Origin: G963663365 sp963663365
Lineage (GTDB): Bacteria > Hinthialibacterota > Hinthialibacteria > Hinthialibacterales > G963663365
DNA: 64,000 nucleotides
Assembly (NCBI GenBank): GCA_963663365.2
Contig: CAXXIH010000004.1
Location: 620,001-684,000, forward strand
Direction of reading: 5' to 3'
Below, piece after piece: positions 24,460 through 33,288 of this stretch. Under the pieces are notes generated by a model. It was not told where the DNA came from. It saw nothing but the letters and a program-made list of their open reading frames with translations, and made no database searches. A program made the position numbers and the translations under genes. Numbering within the stretch: the first letter of the stretch is position 1; the number at the start of each line of letters is the position of its first letter.

Positions 24460-26034
24460 ATGAAGTTGGAAGGGGCAATCACTGCCATTCGCAATTGGCG
24501 AAACAACAAAAGCTCGCCCCGTGCAGCGGTCCAAGCGGACTTGCCTACGCCTAGCTTTACAACGGCGTATCTCAGCAAGACCGTACGGCACGTTGATTGG
24601 AAACGTTTGTTTTTCATGGTATTGGGCATTGCGTTGTTTGCAGGTGTTTATTGGTCCGGAGACTGGCAGGATGCAGTCGATCCGCAGGGCCAGAGGTTTG
24701 AATTAACCCGCGAGGGACGGGGCGCGCTGGCCTTGTTTTTACTGACGGCCACATGGTGGGTTTTTGAAGTCATTCCCATTGGCGTTACCAGCATCATGGT
24801 GGGAGTCGTGCAGGCGATCTTCTTTCTGCGCGATGACCCCAAGCGTGGATTCAACGATTTCATGGATCCATCGGTCTGGTTCATTTTCGGCTCCATTGTC
24901 ATCGGTATGGTCTTCACCAAATCCGGACTCACAAAACGTATGGCTTACCGGATGCTGGTGCTTGTCGGCGAACGCACCAGCATGATTTACTTGGGCTGTT
25001 TTGTAATGACCGCCGGTTTGACATTAATCATGGCCCACACCGCCGTTGCCGCGACCGTTTATCCGCTATTAATGGCAATCTATGCGTTGTATGGAGAGGG
25101 GAACAGACCAACAAAATTTGGTAAAGGCCTATTTATGGGCATGGCCTTTACCGCAGGTGCGGGCAGTATTGTTACGCTTTTAGGCGCGGCCCGGGGAGCG
25201 GTTGCCATCAGTTTCTTCAAAGAAATTACCGGGCGGGAAATATCATTCTTCGAGCTCTCTTATTACATGTTCCCCATCGGCTGGGTGATGGTCTTTGCTC
25301 TATGGGGATTTTTCATGGTTTTCTATAAGCCGGAAAAAAAGACCATTGATGGTTTACGCGAACGCGCGCGTGCGCTCCACCACGGCTTGGGAAAAATGTC
25401 CGGTACAGAGATCCTCACATTGCTTATTGTCTTCTGTACGGTTGCGATAATGGGCCTGCGCTCGTTCTTCCCTGAAACTTTGGGGCCTCTTGATAAGAGC
25501 GCGGTAATTTTGGTTTCTACGATTTTATTCTTTATATTCAATATCCTCACGCTTGAGGATTTGGAGCAGATTCCCTGGAACATCATTCTGCTCTTTGGCG
25601 GCGCAATGAGCATCGGTTTCTGCCTCTGGGACACCGGCGCGGCCAATTGGCTTGCCGTGCAATGGCTCTCCCTCATCGAAAACGCAACTTGGATTGTATT
25701 CGTGCTGGCCGTCGCATTTTTCGTTCTGATTATGACCAACCTGATTATGAACGTGGCGGCAATCGCCATCACCTTACCGGTCGCGATGGTCATCGCTCAT
25801 TACTTGGGTGTCTCGCCGGAATTGATTCTCTATGCATCGCTGGTCACAGCCGGAATGCCGTTCCTCCTTCTCGTGGGTGCTGCCCCCAATGCCATCGCTT
25901 ATGAGAGCAGGCAGTTTTCATCCGGTGAATTCTTCATGGCCGGAATCCCGGCCAGTGTCATTCTCATGCTGGTTCTGGCTTTATTCGTTGCCGTAATTTG
26001 GCCTCTAATGGGCATGCCGATTCTGGTTTCATAA
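24460..26034 (+). CDS. SLC13/DASS-family anion (dicarboxylate or sulfate) transporter
   Basis: A 524-residue protein with about eleven to twelve membrane segments after a 45-residue cytosolic N-terminus. TNLIMNVAAIAITLPVA in the second half and LLVGAAPNAIAYESRQFS with FFMAGIPAS near the C-terminus match the divalent anion:sodium symporter signature of the DASS family (VcINDY, SLC13). Transport is normally of C4-dicarboxylates, citrate or sulfate with sodium; sulfate would fit the nearby sulfatase, but the sequence does not settle it. ATG 24460 was chosen because GGGGGGTG lies 5 bases upstream, instead of ATG 24430. It is the last gene of the kinase cluster. Confidence 0.83.
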   Translation: MKLEGAITAIRNWRNNKSSPRAAVQADLPTPSFTTAYLSKTVRHVDWKRLFFMVLGIALFAGVYWSGDWQDAVDPQGQRFELTREGRGALALFLLTATWWVFEVIPIGVTSIMVGVVQAIFFLRDDPKRGFNDFMDPSVWFIFGSIVIGMVFTKSGLTKRMAYRMLVLVGERTSMIYLGCFVMTAGLTLIMAHTAVAATVYPLLMAIYALYGEGNRPTKFGKGLFMGMAFTAGAGSIVTLLGAARGAVAISFFKEITGREISFFELSYYMFPIGWVMVFALWGFFMVFYKPEKKTIDGLRERARALHHGLGKMSGTEILTLLIVFCTVAIMGLRSFFPETLGPLDKSAVILVSTILFFIFNILTLEDLEQIPWNIILLFGGAMSIGFCLWDTGAANWLAVQWLSLIENATWIVFVLAVAFFVLIMTNLIMNVAAIAITLPVAMVIAHYLGVSPELILYASLVTAGMPFLLLVGAAPNAIAYESRQFSSGEFFMAGIPASVILMLVLALFVAVIWPLMGMPILVS

Positions 26035-26202
26035 GAAAGTTTAATGGCCGAATGCCCGAATAGCCGCTTTAGTTATCTCTAAATCGGAGAATTAGAAATA
26101 TCCGTTTTCAAAAGACACTGCGGCTCCGGCACAATCCTCTAGCCAATTCTCCCGAACCGCGTTATGAGTGGGCCTCTCAACATTCAACGTGAGGCAACTT
26201 CT

Positions 26203-27459
26203 ATGGCTGATACAAAAAAACAATCCGATCCCAAAAGCCCGATTTGGGTTCAGACCGGCACACCTCAAGGCGGCAAAATCGACCGCTGGCAGCAAATCGG
26301 AGATGCAGAAGCCGATTTGGTGCGGGATATGACACTCCGCAACGAGCTCTCCGGCGGGACTCCTGTTGTTCGGGAATTCGAGAATCAATGGCGGGAAAGC
26401 ATCGGCAGCCAATATTGCCTCAGCGTGATGAATGGTTCTTCAGCGCTCTACAGCGCCTATTTCGGTGCCGGTGTTGGTCCCGGCGATGAAGTGATCTGCC
26501 CATCCTACACCTGGATCTGCACCATCGCGCCCGCCACGTTGCTAGGTGCGCGGCCTGTATTTGCCGAATCCGGCCCGGAGACGCTTCTGATCGATCCCGA
26601 AGATGTACGCAAACGCATTACCGAAAACACACGCGCGATTGTGGTCGTGCATCTTTGGGGCTTTGTCTGCGATATGGACGCATTCATGGCAATCAGCCAA
26701 GAAACAGGAATCCCCATTATCGAAGATTGCTCTCATGCTCACGGAGCGGGCTACAAAGGCAAAATGTGCGGCGGGATCGGCGCGGCAGGGTGTTGGAGTT
26801 TTCAAGGCTCCAAACCGGTCAGCGCCGGAGAAGGCGGCATTATGGTCACAGACGATCAAGAAGTCTTTGAGCGCGCCTGCCTGCTGGGACAGGTCAACCG
26901 CATCGCAGGCGTCGATTTTGTGACCGAGCACTATGAGAAATACCAACCCCTGGGCATTGGTATGAAGTTTCGCTCGCATCCTTTGGGGATGGCGATCGCC
27001 AAAGTCCAGTTCGAAAAACTGCCCGAGCTAAACCGCAAACGCCGTGAGTATGTGCAGGCGATTGAAACCGGTCTCGCGGACATCCCCGGCCTGGAGCCTG
27101 TACGTCAGGTTGAAGGCGCGGAGCGTGCCGGTTTTTATGCTTTGCCCGTACGCCATATCCCTGAGCAGACTCCCGGATTATCGACTAAAGATGTAATCGA
27201 GAAAATCAATGCCACAGGTTTGGCGGTAACGCCAGATCCATACAACCTGTTGCACAATCTCCCCATCTATGCCGAAGGCTTCGATCTTTTCACACGGAAT
27301 CGCGGCCCGCTGTGCGGCGATTATCCGGGCTACAAACCGGGCGACTTCCCGGCCAGCGAAAAGATGGTCAGTGAATTGGTCTTTATCCCTATGTGCAGTG
27401 AACCTGCACCGGGCGCGGTCGAGTATGTTCTTGGAAAATTGCGCCAAGCGCTGGCTTAG
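26203..27459 (+). CDS. DegT/DnrJ/EryC1/StrS-family aminotransferase
   Basis: A 418-residue PLP enzyme. SVMNGSSALYSAYFGAGVG near residues 77-95 binds the cofactor phosphate; IIEDCSHAHGA near 174-184 carries the Asp that contacts the pyridine nitrogen; Lys 204 in SFQGSKPVSAGEGG is the Schiff-base lysine. Family members aminate keto-sugars or act on related cyclic ketones in nucleotide-sugar or secondary pathways. No sugar-biosynthesis partner is adjacent; the nearest is the epimerase at 55.1 kb. The start was set at ATG 26203, with GTGAGG 9 bases upstream, dropping 13 residues of the longer frame. Confidence 0.85.
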   Translation: MADTKKQSDPKSPIWVQTGTPQGGKIDRWQQIGDAEADLVRDMTLRNELSGGTPVVREFENQWRESIGSQYCLSVMNGSSALYSAYFGAGVGPGDEVICPSYTWICTIAPATLLGARPVFAESGPETLLIDPEDVRKRITENTRAIVVVHLWGFVCDMDAFMAISQETGIPIIEDCSHAHGAGYKGKMCGGIGAAGCWSFQGSKPVSAGEGGIMVTDDQEVFERACLLGQVNRIAGVDFVTEHYEKYQPLGIGMKFRSHPLGMAIAKVQFEKLPELNRKRREYVQAIETGLADIPGLEPVRQVEGAERAGFYALPVRHIPEQTPGLSTKDVIEKINATGLAVTPDPYNLLHNLPIYAEGFDLFTRNRGPLCGDYPGYKPGDFPASEKMVSELVFIPMCSEPAPGAVEYVLGKLRQALA

Positions 27460-27535
27460 AGTGGACGATTAAACCCTTTTTGCGTTACTTTTTGTACACA
27501 CGGTTCGTATGATAAGCCAAAGGGGGTATCGGACC

Positions 27536-28171
27536 ATGCGCCTCAACCAACATCAATTCCGTATTTTCATCGTTCTCACCACTATTGGGCTTTTTGGATT
27601 CTGCTTCTTAACGTGTTCAAAATCATCCAAAGCCGATGATAAATCTGGCCCGCTTCCGGTTGCGGCAACGCCGGAGGTTTCATTTGAAGAAGGTCACCGT
27701 CTGGCGCTCGAAAAGAATCCGGAAGGCGTAAACTTCCAAATCCGCTTGCCCGAAGGGGAACAGCTATCAGTCTCAGAGAAGAAGGTTGAGATCGAGTTAA
27801 GTTTCTCTTCATCTATTTCAGAGAGATACGAACCCGATGTAAGCACGTACGACCGTAGCGGGCGAATAATCACAGACAATTTTTACGTTGATTCTCCGAA
27901 AGACGTTGTTGATCCAAGATACAAAGATTTCCATCCTCTAAAAAGTTCTATTTGTGGCGGCCTAAGCGCTATACCCCCAATATTGGGAGCCGATCCTTAT
28001 ACCTTCATACTCGATATTTCAGACCGCATCCAATTTCGCAAACCCGGGACTTATCGGTTTTATATGACAGCCAACCGTATTGAGGAGAAAATAGCACCCG
28101 ATGCAAAAGATAGAACAATTAAAATGCTGCCGGTGACTTCTAATATCCTAACCGTAGAAGTTGCGCCTTAA
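27536..28171 (+). CDS. Putative secreted protein or lipoprotein
   Basis: A 211-residue protein with a hydrophobic N-terminal segment (residues 9-26) that ends FCFLTCSKSS. Cys 27 could be a lipidation site, but Thr at the -1 position is a poor lipobox, so plain signal-peptide secretion or anchoring is also possible. The rest is soluble and beta-rich, with YDRSGRII and KPGTYRFYMTANR, like an immunoglobulin-type or carbohydrate-associated domain. I recognise no family. GGGGG lies about 11 bases before ATG 27536. It converges with the GH28 gene, 12 bases between stops. Confidence 0.65.
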   Translation: MRLNQHQFRIFIVLTTIGLFGFCFLTCSKSSKADDKSGPLPVAATPEVSFEEGHRLALEKNPEGVNFQIRLPEGEQLSVSEKKVEIELSFSSSISERYEPDVSTYDRSGRIITDNFYVDSPKDVVDPRYKDFHPLKSSICGGLSAIPPILGADPYTFILDISDRIQFRKPGTYRFYMTANRIEEKIAPDAKDRTIKMLPVTSNILTVEVAP

Positions 28172-28183
28172 TCCTGTTTATCC

Positions 28184-29800
28184 TCAATCCGGCAGGCGGT
28201 TATAAGCTTCATAGAAAGCGCCTTCAGGTACATCGGGCGCAATAACAAAAGCCTTGGCCGAAGAATTGAGATTATTGGACAGCACACACACATTGCCGGT
28301 CTTTTCACCCTCAACCGCCAAATACACTCCCGTATTCAACGGCGCGGTGTTTCCGGTCAAAAGGGCATTCCGCACATTTTTAAAAATCGCAAAGGGATTC
28401 ATATCCCGGCGTTGACCATGCAGCCCGCTGATTTGCAGCGTATCCGTATCGTCGCAAATCAACGCCGGACGCGCATCAGACTCGGCATAGCGAAGGTTAA
28501 CGTCTCTCAACTTCAAGCCATGCACGTGACGGCAATAGAGACCATAGGCCGGTAACTCCCCAAACATCTTGGCTTCCGGGTACTTATCCGGAAGTTCCGG
28601 GACATCGGCCTGAATCGTCTGTGCGGCGCCTCCGCCTTGGTATTCAATGTTGATGTCGGTTAATGCCACTTGCTCCACAGGGTGTTGCGGCAATCCGGTA
28701 ATCGAGGACGCAATCTTTGCGCCCGTGGCAACCACATGACTGATGGAGATGTCTTCTAACGTGCCGGGGTACGGCGTCTCCATATCCCGGCCCCGGTTTC
28801 CCAGCCGCAGAAAAATCGGCGTATCTACATCGCGCATCGTGACATTCGAGACGCTGATCGCCTCGGTGATTGCCCCGTCGACGCTCTCCAAAGCAATCCC
28901 TGAAATTGTCCGGCGCTTTTGCGGGCTGAACATCGTAAGATTGCTGGCTGAAATATACCGAAACCCGCCGCCTGATTCCGTCCCCAATTTAAAAGCGTTA
29001 CAGCTGGTGCTCAGCACGCAATTCGTCACCGTCACATGCTCTGTCGGGCGTAATTCTCCCAATGAGAAACTGCTCTTCAGCACAATCGCGTCATCCCACG
29101 ATTCAATATGGCAATTGGAAATCCGCACATGGCTGCATGAATCGGGATCGATACCATCACAAAAAGCATTCAGAATCGTGACGCCGTCGATATTCACAAA
29201 ATCGCAACCGAGCAGGCTGATGCAGTAATTGGGAGCATTAAGGATCGTTATGTCTTTCACAGCCAATTGCCGGCAACGCTTAAACGCGATGGGTTTGGGG
29301 CCTCCGCGCTTCTCCCGGTTGCCATCGACCGTACCCCGGCCGGTTATGGCTACATTTTCAACATCCTCTCCCCACAAAAGACTGTAATGGAAAAAAGATG
29401 TCTCTTTGTCGGAGTCGTTCTCAAAATCGAGTTTTTCATACGGATCGAAGTCGCCTTCGTCTTTGCTGGCGCGAATGACCGCCCCGGTATTGATGTGCAA
29501 GGTCACATTGCTTTTAAGGTGAATACTGCCGCACAAGAAAATCCCTTTGGGGAAATCGACCGTTCCGCCACCTGCGGCATGGCAGGCATCGATGGCCTTT
29601 TGCACAGCGAGGGTATCTTTGGTCGTACCATCCCCGGCAGCACCATAATCGAGAACGTTATAAACGCCATCCTCCGAAACGGTTCCATATCCCTGTAGAC
29701 AGGCAAAAAAGAATAGGCCAATCACCAAAGAGCAAAGCGGCGTGAATCCTATGTTGGTTTTTCGCAGACTTCTCGAAGGAAATAAACAAATCGATTTCAT
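28184..29800 (-). CDS. Secreted GH28 polygalacturonase-like hydrolase
   Basis: A 538-residue right-handed beta-helix protein. The N-terminus has a signal-like hydrophobic stretch (residues 20-38), then NVLDYGAAGDGTTKDT, the usual start of the pectate lyase_3/GH28 fold. CDGIDPDSCSHVRI and IESWDDAIVLKS near residues 213-235 hold the Asp residues of the GH28 catalytic centre. GH28 enzymes hydrolyse alpha-1,4-galacturonan or related glycans, here probably extracellular pectin-like material or another uronic-acid polymer. GGGGGA precedes ATG 29800. The upstream region carries an interspersed repeat. Confidence 0.85.
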   Translation of the reverse strand: MKSICLFPSRSLRKTNIGFTPLCSLVIGLFFFACLQGYGTVSEDGVYNVLDYGAAGDGTTKDTLAVQKAIDACHAAGGGTVDFPKGIFLCGSIHLKSNVTLHINTGAVIRASKDEGDFDPYEKLDFENDSDKETSFFHYSLLWGEDVENVAITGRGTVDGNREKRGGPKPIAFKRCRQLAVKDITILNAPNYCISLLGCDFVNIDGVTILNAFCDGIDPDSCSHVRISNCHIESWDDAIVLKSSFSLGELRPTEHVTVTNCVLSTSCNAFKLGTESGGGFRYISASNLTMFSPQKRRTISGIALESVDGAITEAISVSNVTMRDVDTPIFLRLGNRGRDMETPYPGTLEDISISHVVATGAKIASSITGLPQHPVEQVALTDINIEYQGGGAAQTIQADVPELPDKYPEAKMFGELPAYGLYCRHVHGLKLRDVNLRYAESDARPALICDDTDTLQISGLHGQRRDMNPFAIFKNVRNALLTGNTAPLNTGVYLAVEGEKTGNVCVLSNNLNSSAKAFVIAPDVPEGAFYEAYNRLPD

Positions 29801-29857
29801 TTTATCGTCCCCCGTTGCTTTGAGAAAAAATCGCGCTGAAAAAAGTAGACTGTCATT

Positions 29858-29988
29858 CCAGAACTGGTTTCAAAACGCCGTCTTATAAATGGACGAGGGA
29901 GGGCGAATCTCCTGATGAGCCGCCGCTCCAACACCTTCCGGATCGGCATTGCAGAGCCCTGGTTTTCCGGAAAGGTGTTTTGAAACCA
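29858..29988. repeat. Interspersed repeat with inverted ends
   Basis: A 25-base segment at 29858-29882 recurs at 39312-39336 with two differences. In addition TGGTTTCAAAACGCC at 29865-29879 is matched in inverse by GGTGTTTTGAAACCA at 29974-29988 (one mismatch), bounding a 124-base unit. The layout resembles a short non-autonomous palindromic repeat element (REP or MITE-like). No open frame is inside it. It lies in the upstream region of the GH28 gene. Confidence 0.6.
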
Positions 29989-30098
29989 TTTCGGCTTATA
30001 CATTGGAGAACGAATGAACTGGTGTCAAGCGGGAATTGTGGCGGTCTCCTTCTGCACAAGACCACCCGTAGCACGATTTCCTGCTATCCTGGAAAAAG

Positions 30099-30389
30099 AT
30101 GACTGTATTTCGCCATATTCGTTCCATCGCAAATTCAATCAAACACGATCTGCGGCAGTATCGTTTGATGCTTCGAGATTCCAGGACACCCCGTTTATCG
30201 CGATGGTTGCTTGCGGCTGCCATCGGATACGCCTTGCTGCCTTTCGATTTGATACCGGATTTCATACCGGGTATCGGTCATCTTGATGATGCTATTATCA
30301 TTCCGCTTTTGATTATGCTTGCTCTGCGGTTGATTCCAATTCAGGTTTTGGATGATTATGAATTAAAGTGTCTACCGTTACGCAAATAA
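30099..30389 (+). CDS. DUF1232 (YkvA-type) small membrane protein
   Basis: A 96-residue protein with the DUF1232 signature: [30 protein letters not shown] near residues 47-76, with two short hydrophobic segments. The family is widespread and of unknown function; members are small inner-membrane proteins. It is 27 bases upstream of the sulfatase on the same strand and may be cotranscribed. A weak CTGGA lies just ahead of ATG 30099. Confidence 0.82.
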   Translation: MTVFRHIRSIANSIKHDLRQYRLMLRDSRTPRLSRWLLAAAIGYALLPFDLIPDFIPGIGHLDDAIIIPLLIMLALRLIPIQVLDDYELKCLPLRK

Positions 30390-30416
30390 AATTCTGCGAA
30401 TAATGAGGCCGTTCTT

Positions 30417-31706
30417 ATGGGCAAACCGAATATTCTTATCTTTTATTGTGACGATTTAGGCTATGGCGATGTAGGCTTTAATGGCGCGGAAGACGTGAAA
30501 ACTCCTCACTTAGACCGCTTGGCCGCCTCCGGGGTTTGCTTTACGCAATGGTATTCCAACTCTCCTGTTTGTTCGCCTTCCCGCGCATCGCTATTGACCG
30601 GCCGCGTTCCTCATCGGTGCGGCGTACCCGACAACACCGAAGGCCGTGGTTTCCCGGGCTTGCCTGAAGATGAACTAACCTTGGCGCAGCTGCTAAAGAA
30701 AGATGGATATAAAACCGGCCTCTGTGGCAAATGGCATTTGGGCAGCACGCCTGAATCGACACCGAATGCCAAAGGCTTCGATTCGTTTTATGGTTTTCAC
30801 GGCGGCTGCGTCGATTATTATTCGCATCTTTTTGTATGGGGTGCGGATGTCCCGCTGCATGATCTCTGGCGTAATGAAGAAGAGATTTATGAGAACGGCC
30901 AATATTTAATGCATTCCATCACCCGCGAGGCTTTGGATTTCCTCGATAAAAACCAAGACGATCCGTTCTTTCTTTATGTGGCCTTTAATGCCCCGCATTA
31001 TCCCATGCATGCCCCGCCGGAATATTTTGAGCGTTTTGCGCACCTGCCCGAGCCCCGCAGAACACAGGCCGCCATGGTGGCGACGATTGATGACGCGGTA
31101 GGCGCCATTATCGGGAAACTCGAAGCCCTGGGATTGCGCGAAAATACCGTGGTCTATTTCCAAAGCGATCATGGACCTTCGAATGAACGGCGCAATTTCT
31201 TACGGCAAGAAACCGATGAGATTTATACCGGTGGAAGCACAGGAGGATTACGCGCCCACAAAGCGAGTCTTTTCGAGGGCGGTATCCGTGTGCCTTCCCT
31301 AATGAGTTGGCCGGGACAAATCCCGGCGGGACAACGCTGCAATGAAGTGGGTGTTGCGGTCGATATCCTCCCCACGATGCTAAACATCGCCGGAGTGCCT
31401 TTGCCGCAAGACCGTGTGCTGGATGGTGTAGATATCCTGCCTATGGCAAAGGGGCAGGCCGGTTCGCCGCATGGCGATCTGTTCTGGGGCTTTAAAAACC
31501 AACGCGCCGTACGCAGAGGTCCGTGGAAACTGGTATTGCATCCCATGCTGGATTTTGAGCGTTTTGCCGATGACGATATTTTCCTTGCCAACATGGAAGA
31601 TGATCCTGGCGAGACACAAAACCTCGCTGGCCTCCGGCCTGAAATTGTGCAAGAACTGACAGAAGCCATCCAAAACTGGGAGCGCGATGTTAATCTTCGT
31701 GATTAA
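30417..31706 (+). CDS. Formylglycine-dependent sulfatase
   Basis: A 429-residue arylsulfatase-family protein. CSPSR at residues 52-56 is the C-x-P-S-R signature whose Cys is converted to formylglycine; DD at 12-13 provides calcium ligands, KWHLGS near 102-107 and a QSDHGPSNE motif near 249-257 complete the active site. Unlike the neighbouring hydrolases it begins directly with MGKPNILIFY and has no signal peptide, so it appears cytoplasmic, or starts further upstream than I can see. It would release sulfate from a sulfated sugar or small sulfate ester. GAGG is 9 bases before ATG 30417. The alpha/beta hydrolase starts 37 bases after its stop. Confidence 0.88.
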   Translation: MGKPNILIFYCDDLGYGDVGFNGAEDVKTPHLDRLAASGVCFTQWYSNSPVCSPSRASLLTGRVPHRCGVPDNTEGRGFPGLPEDELTLAQLLKKDGYKTGLCGKWHLGSTPESTPNAKGFDSFYGFHGGCVDYYSHLFVWGADVPLHDLWRNEEEIYENGQYLMHSITREALDFLDKNQDDPFFLYVAFNAPHYPMHAPPEYFERFAHLPEPRRTQAAMVATIDDAVGAIIGKLEALGLRENTVVYFQSDHGPSNERRNFLRQETDEIYTGGSTGGLRAHKASLFEGGIRVPSLMSWPGQIPAGQRCNEVGVAVDILPTMLNIAGVPLPQDRVLDGVDILPMAKGQAGSPHGDLFWGFKNQRAVRRGPWKLVLHPMLDFERFADDDIFLANMEDDPGETQNLAGLRPEIVQELTEAIQNWERDVNLRD

Positions 31707-31743
31707 CGTTTCCAAAAACAGCTGGCATTTTTCGGAGGAACCG

Positions 31744-32736
31744 ATGCTGAAACCCAAAGCGTCACATTACTTTTTCCTAATTGTGTTCTTAGCTTCCGCA
31801 TTAGGTGGATTTGCTTCGGATGAAGATCCAAATATTCCCCCCATGCCTTCCGGTTACCAAACCGAAGCGGGGCTGCTTATTGCATTCACAGCAGGTCAAA
31901 TTCCCACAATCGATGCAAAAAACATTCAAACACCGGACAACATCAAGGAAATTCTTGGCATCGAATACGGCAAGGTCGGCGACCGCTCATTGCAGTTGGA
32001 TCTTTATGTGCCCGAACACACCAAACCGGTTCCGGGAATTATTTTTATTCATGGCGGTGGTTGGTACAAAGGAAACAGGAACGATATGAAGTTTTATACG
32101 GTCGAGTATGCAAAAAAAGGATACGTGACCGCGACCATTTCCTACCGTTTTAGCGATGATGCGCCTTATCCCGCTGCAATTGAAGATGCCAAATGCGCCG
32201 TGCGTTGGATGCGTGCCAATGCCAAAGAATACAACATCGATCCGGATCAAATCGGCATTTCCGGCAACTCGGCCGGGGGGCATTTGTCGATGATGGTCGG
32301 CTATTCATCGGATGATCCAACGCTGGATGGTAACGGTGGATATCAAGATGTGAGCAGCCGGGTTCAAGCCGTTGTTGATTTTTATGGCCCTGTGGACCTG
32401 ACAACGGATTTTGCGATTAAACAGGACTCACTCATAAGATTTATGGACGGAAAATTATTCAGTGAAGTCCCGGAAAACTACAAAAAAGCATCGCCGCTAT
32501 TTCATATCTCGCCGGATGATCCGCCTACGCTCATTTTCCACGGGACGATCGATAGTATTGTACCTATTGCGCAAGCCGATACCTTGGCTGAAAAACTTAA
32601 AGAAAACGGTATTCCTTATGTTTATGACCGGTTTGAAGGCTGGCCGCACACCATGGATTTAGTAAAGGCGATCAACGAGCGCTGTGTATATCGGATGGAT
32701 CAGCACTTCGCCAAGTACCTGCCCCTGCCTAAATAG
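31744..32736 (+). CDS. Secreted alpha/beta hydrolase (BD-FAE/esterase-lipase-like)
   Basis: A 330-residue protein with a signal peptide (hydrophobic residues 8-22). HGGGW at 103-107 forms the oxyanion hole, and Ser 176 in GNSAGG is the nucleophile; GTIDSIVPI and GWPHTMD near the C-terminus give the likely Asp and His. This is the hormone-sensitive-lipase/BD-FAE-type layout seen in esterases that deacylate plant or algal polysaccharides. I chose ATG 31744, with GGAGG upstream, over ATG 31687. It follows the sulfatase by 37 bases, which suggests joint action on a decorated glycan. Confidence 0.83.
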   Translation: MLKPKASHYFFLIVFLASALGGFASDEDPNIPPMPSGYQTEAGLLIAFTAGQIPTIDAKNIQTPDNIKEILGIEYGKVGDRSLQLDLYVPEHTKPVPGIIFIHGGGWYKGNRNDMKFYTVEYAKKGYVTATISYRFSDDAPYPAAIEDAKCAVRWMRANAKEYNIDPDQIGISGNSAGGHLSMMVGYSSDDPTLDGNGGYQDVSSRVQAVVDFYGPVDLTTDFAIKQDSLIRFMDGKLFSEVPENYKKASPLFHISPDDPPTLIFHGTIDSIVPIAQADTLAEKLKENGIPYVYDRFEGWPHTMDLVKAINERCVYRMDQHFAKYLPLPK

Positions 32737-33288
32737 ACGATTAATCAGAGCGTTGTGTGATAGGAATTGAGTTGGTTAATTAGTTAGTTAGTCAGCCCGC
32801 CTGGTGGGCGGGAGCCCACCAGGCGTCTACACCATGGGGGTTGTGTAGGCAGTTTGCGCGCAAGGCCCATTCTGCGTGGCTGTAATCAGTCTTTACAATA
32901 AAATGTGTTGAATGTCCCCTAGAAATCTTTGGAAATTTATAGCGGCATTTTTTTTGAAGGCGTAGGGCGGGACCTTCAAAATACACATATAGTAAGGTGA
33001 TATTTGCCAATAAATATTGGCAAACATGAATAATCCTTCACATAATTACGTCAAAAATACCGATGCATTTATATGCCTGGCTATACAAACGTGGCTAGGG
33101 CGTTTGATGTAAATCCAAATTTGAAAATCTCAGGACACCTTGCAGCAAGATTATCATTCACAGGCTGTAACCTCTCAAAATGGATTTTAGATTTGCTCAT
33201 AAGTGACCATTACAAATAGGTTTACGCAGGGCTGATGCTCTTTTACCATCAAGAGACAATATCTGGTTGGGAAAGGTGGATTACCGGA
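32737..33288. other. Intergenic region of 552 bases with a strong hairpin
   Basis: No open frame with convincing coding features was seen. The region includes a TTAGTTAGTTAGT run near 32780, a perfect hairpin at 32798-32825 (listed separately) and an otherwise plain AT-rich stretch up to the next gene. It probably contains the promoter of the propeller gene at 33289. Confidence 0.5.
32798..32825. repeat. Perfect 12-bp stem hairpin
   Basis: CGCCTGGTGGGC at 32798-32809 pairs perfectly with GCCCACCAGGCG at 32814-32825 across a GGGA loop. There is no T-run on either side, so it is unlikely to be an ordinary intrinsic terminator. It may be a palindromic intergenic repeat or stabilise the 3' end of the hydrolase transcript. 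Confidence 0.7.

Noticed and set aside
32792..33010. Minus-strand 72-codon frame after the esterase
   Set aside because: Part of it reads through the perfect hairpin; no start signal or family match.
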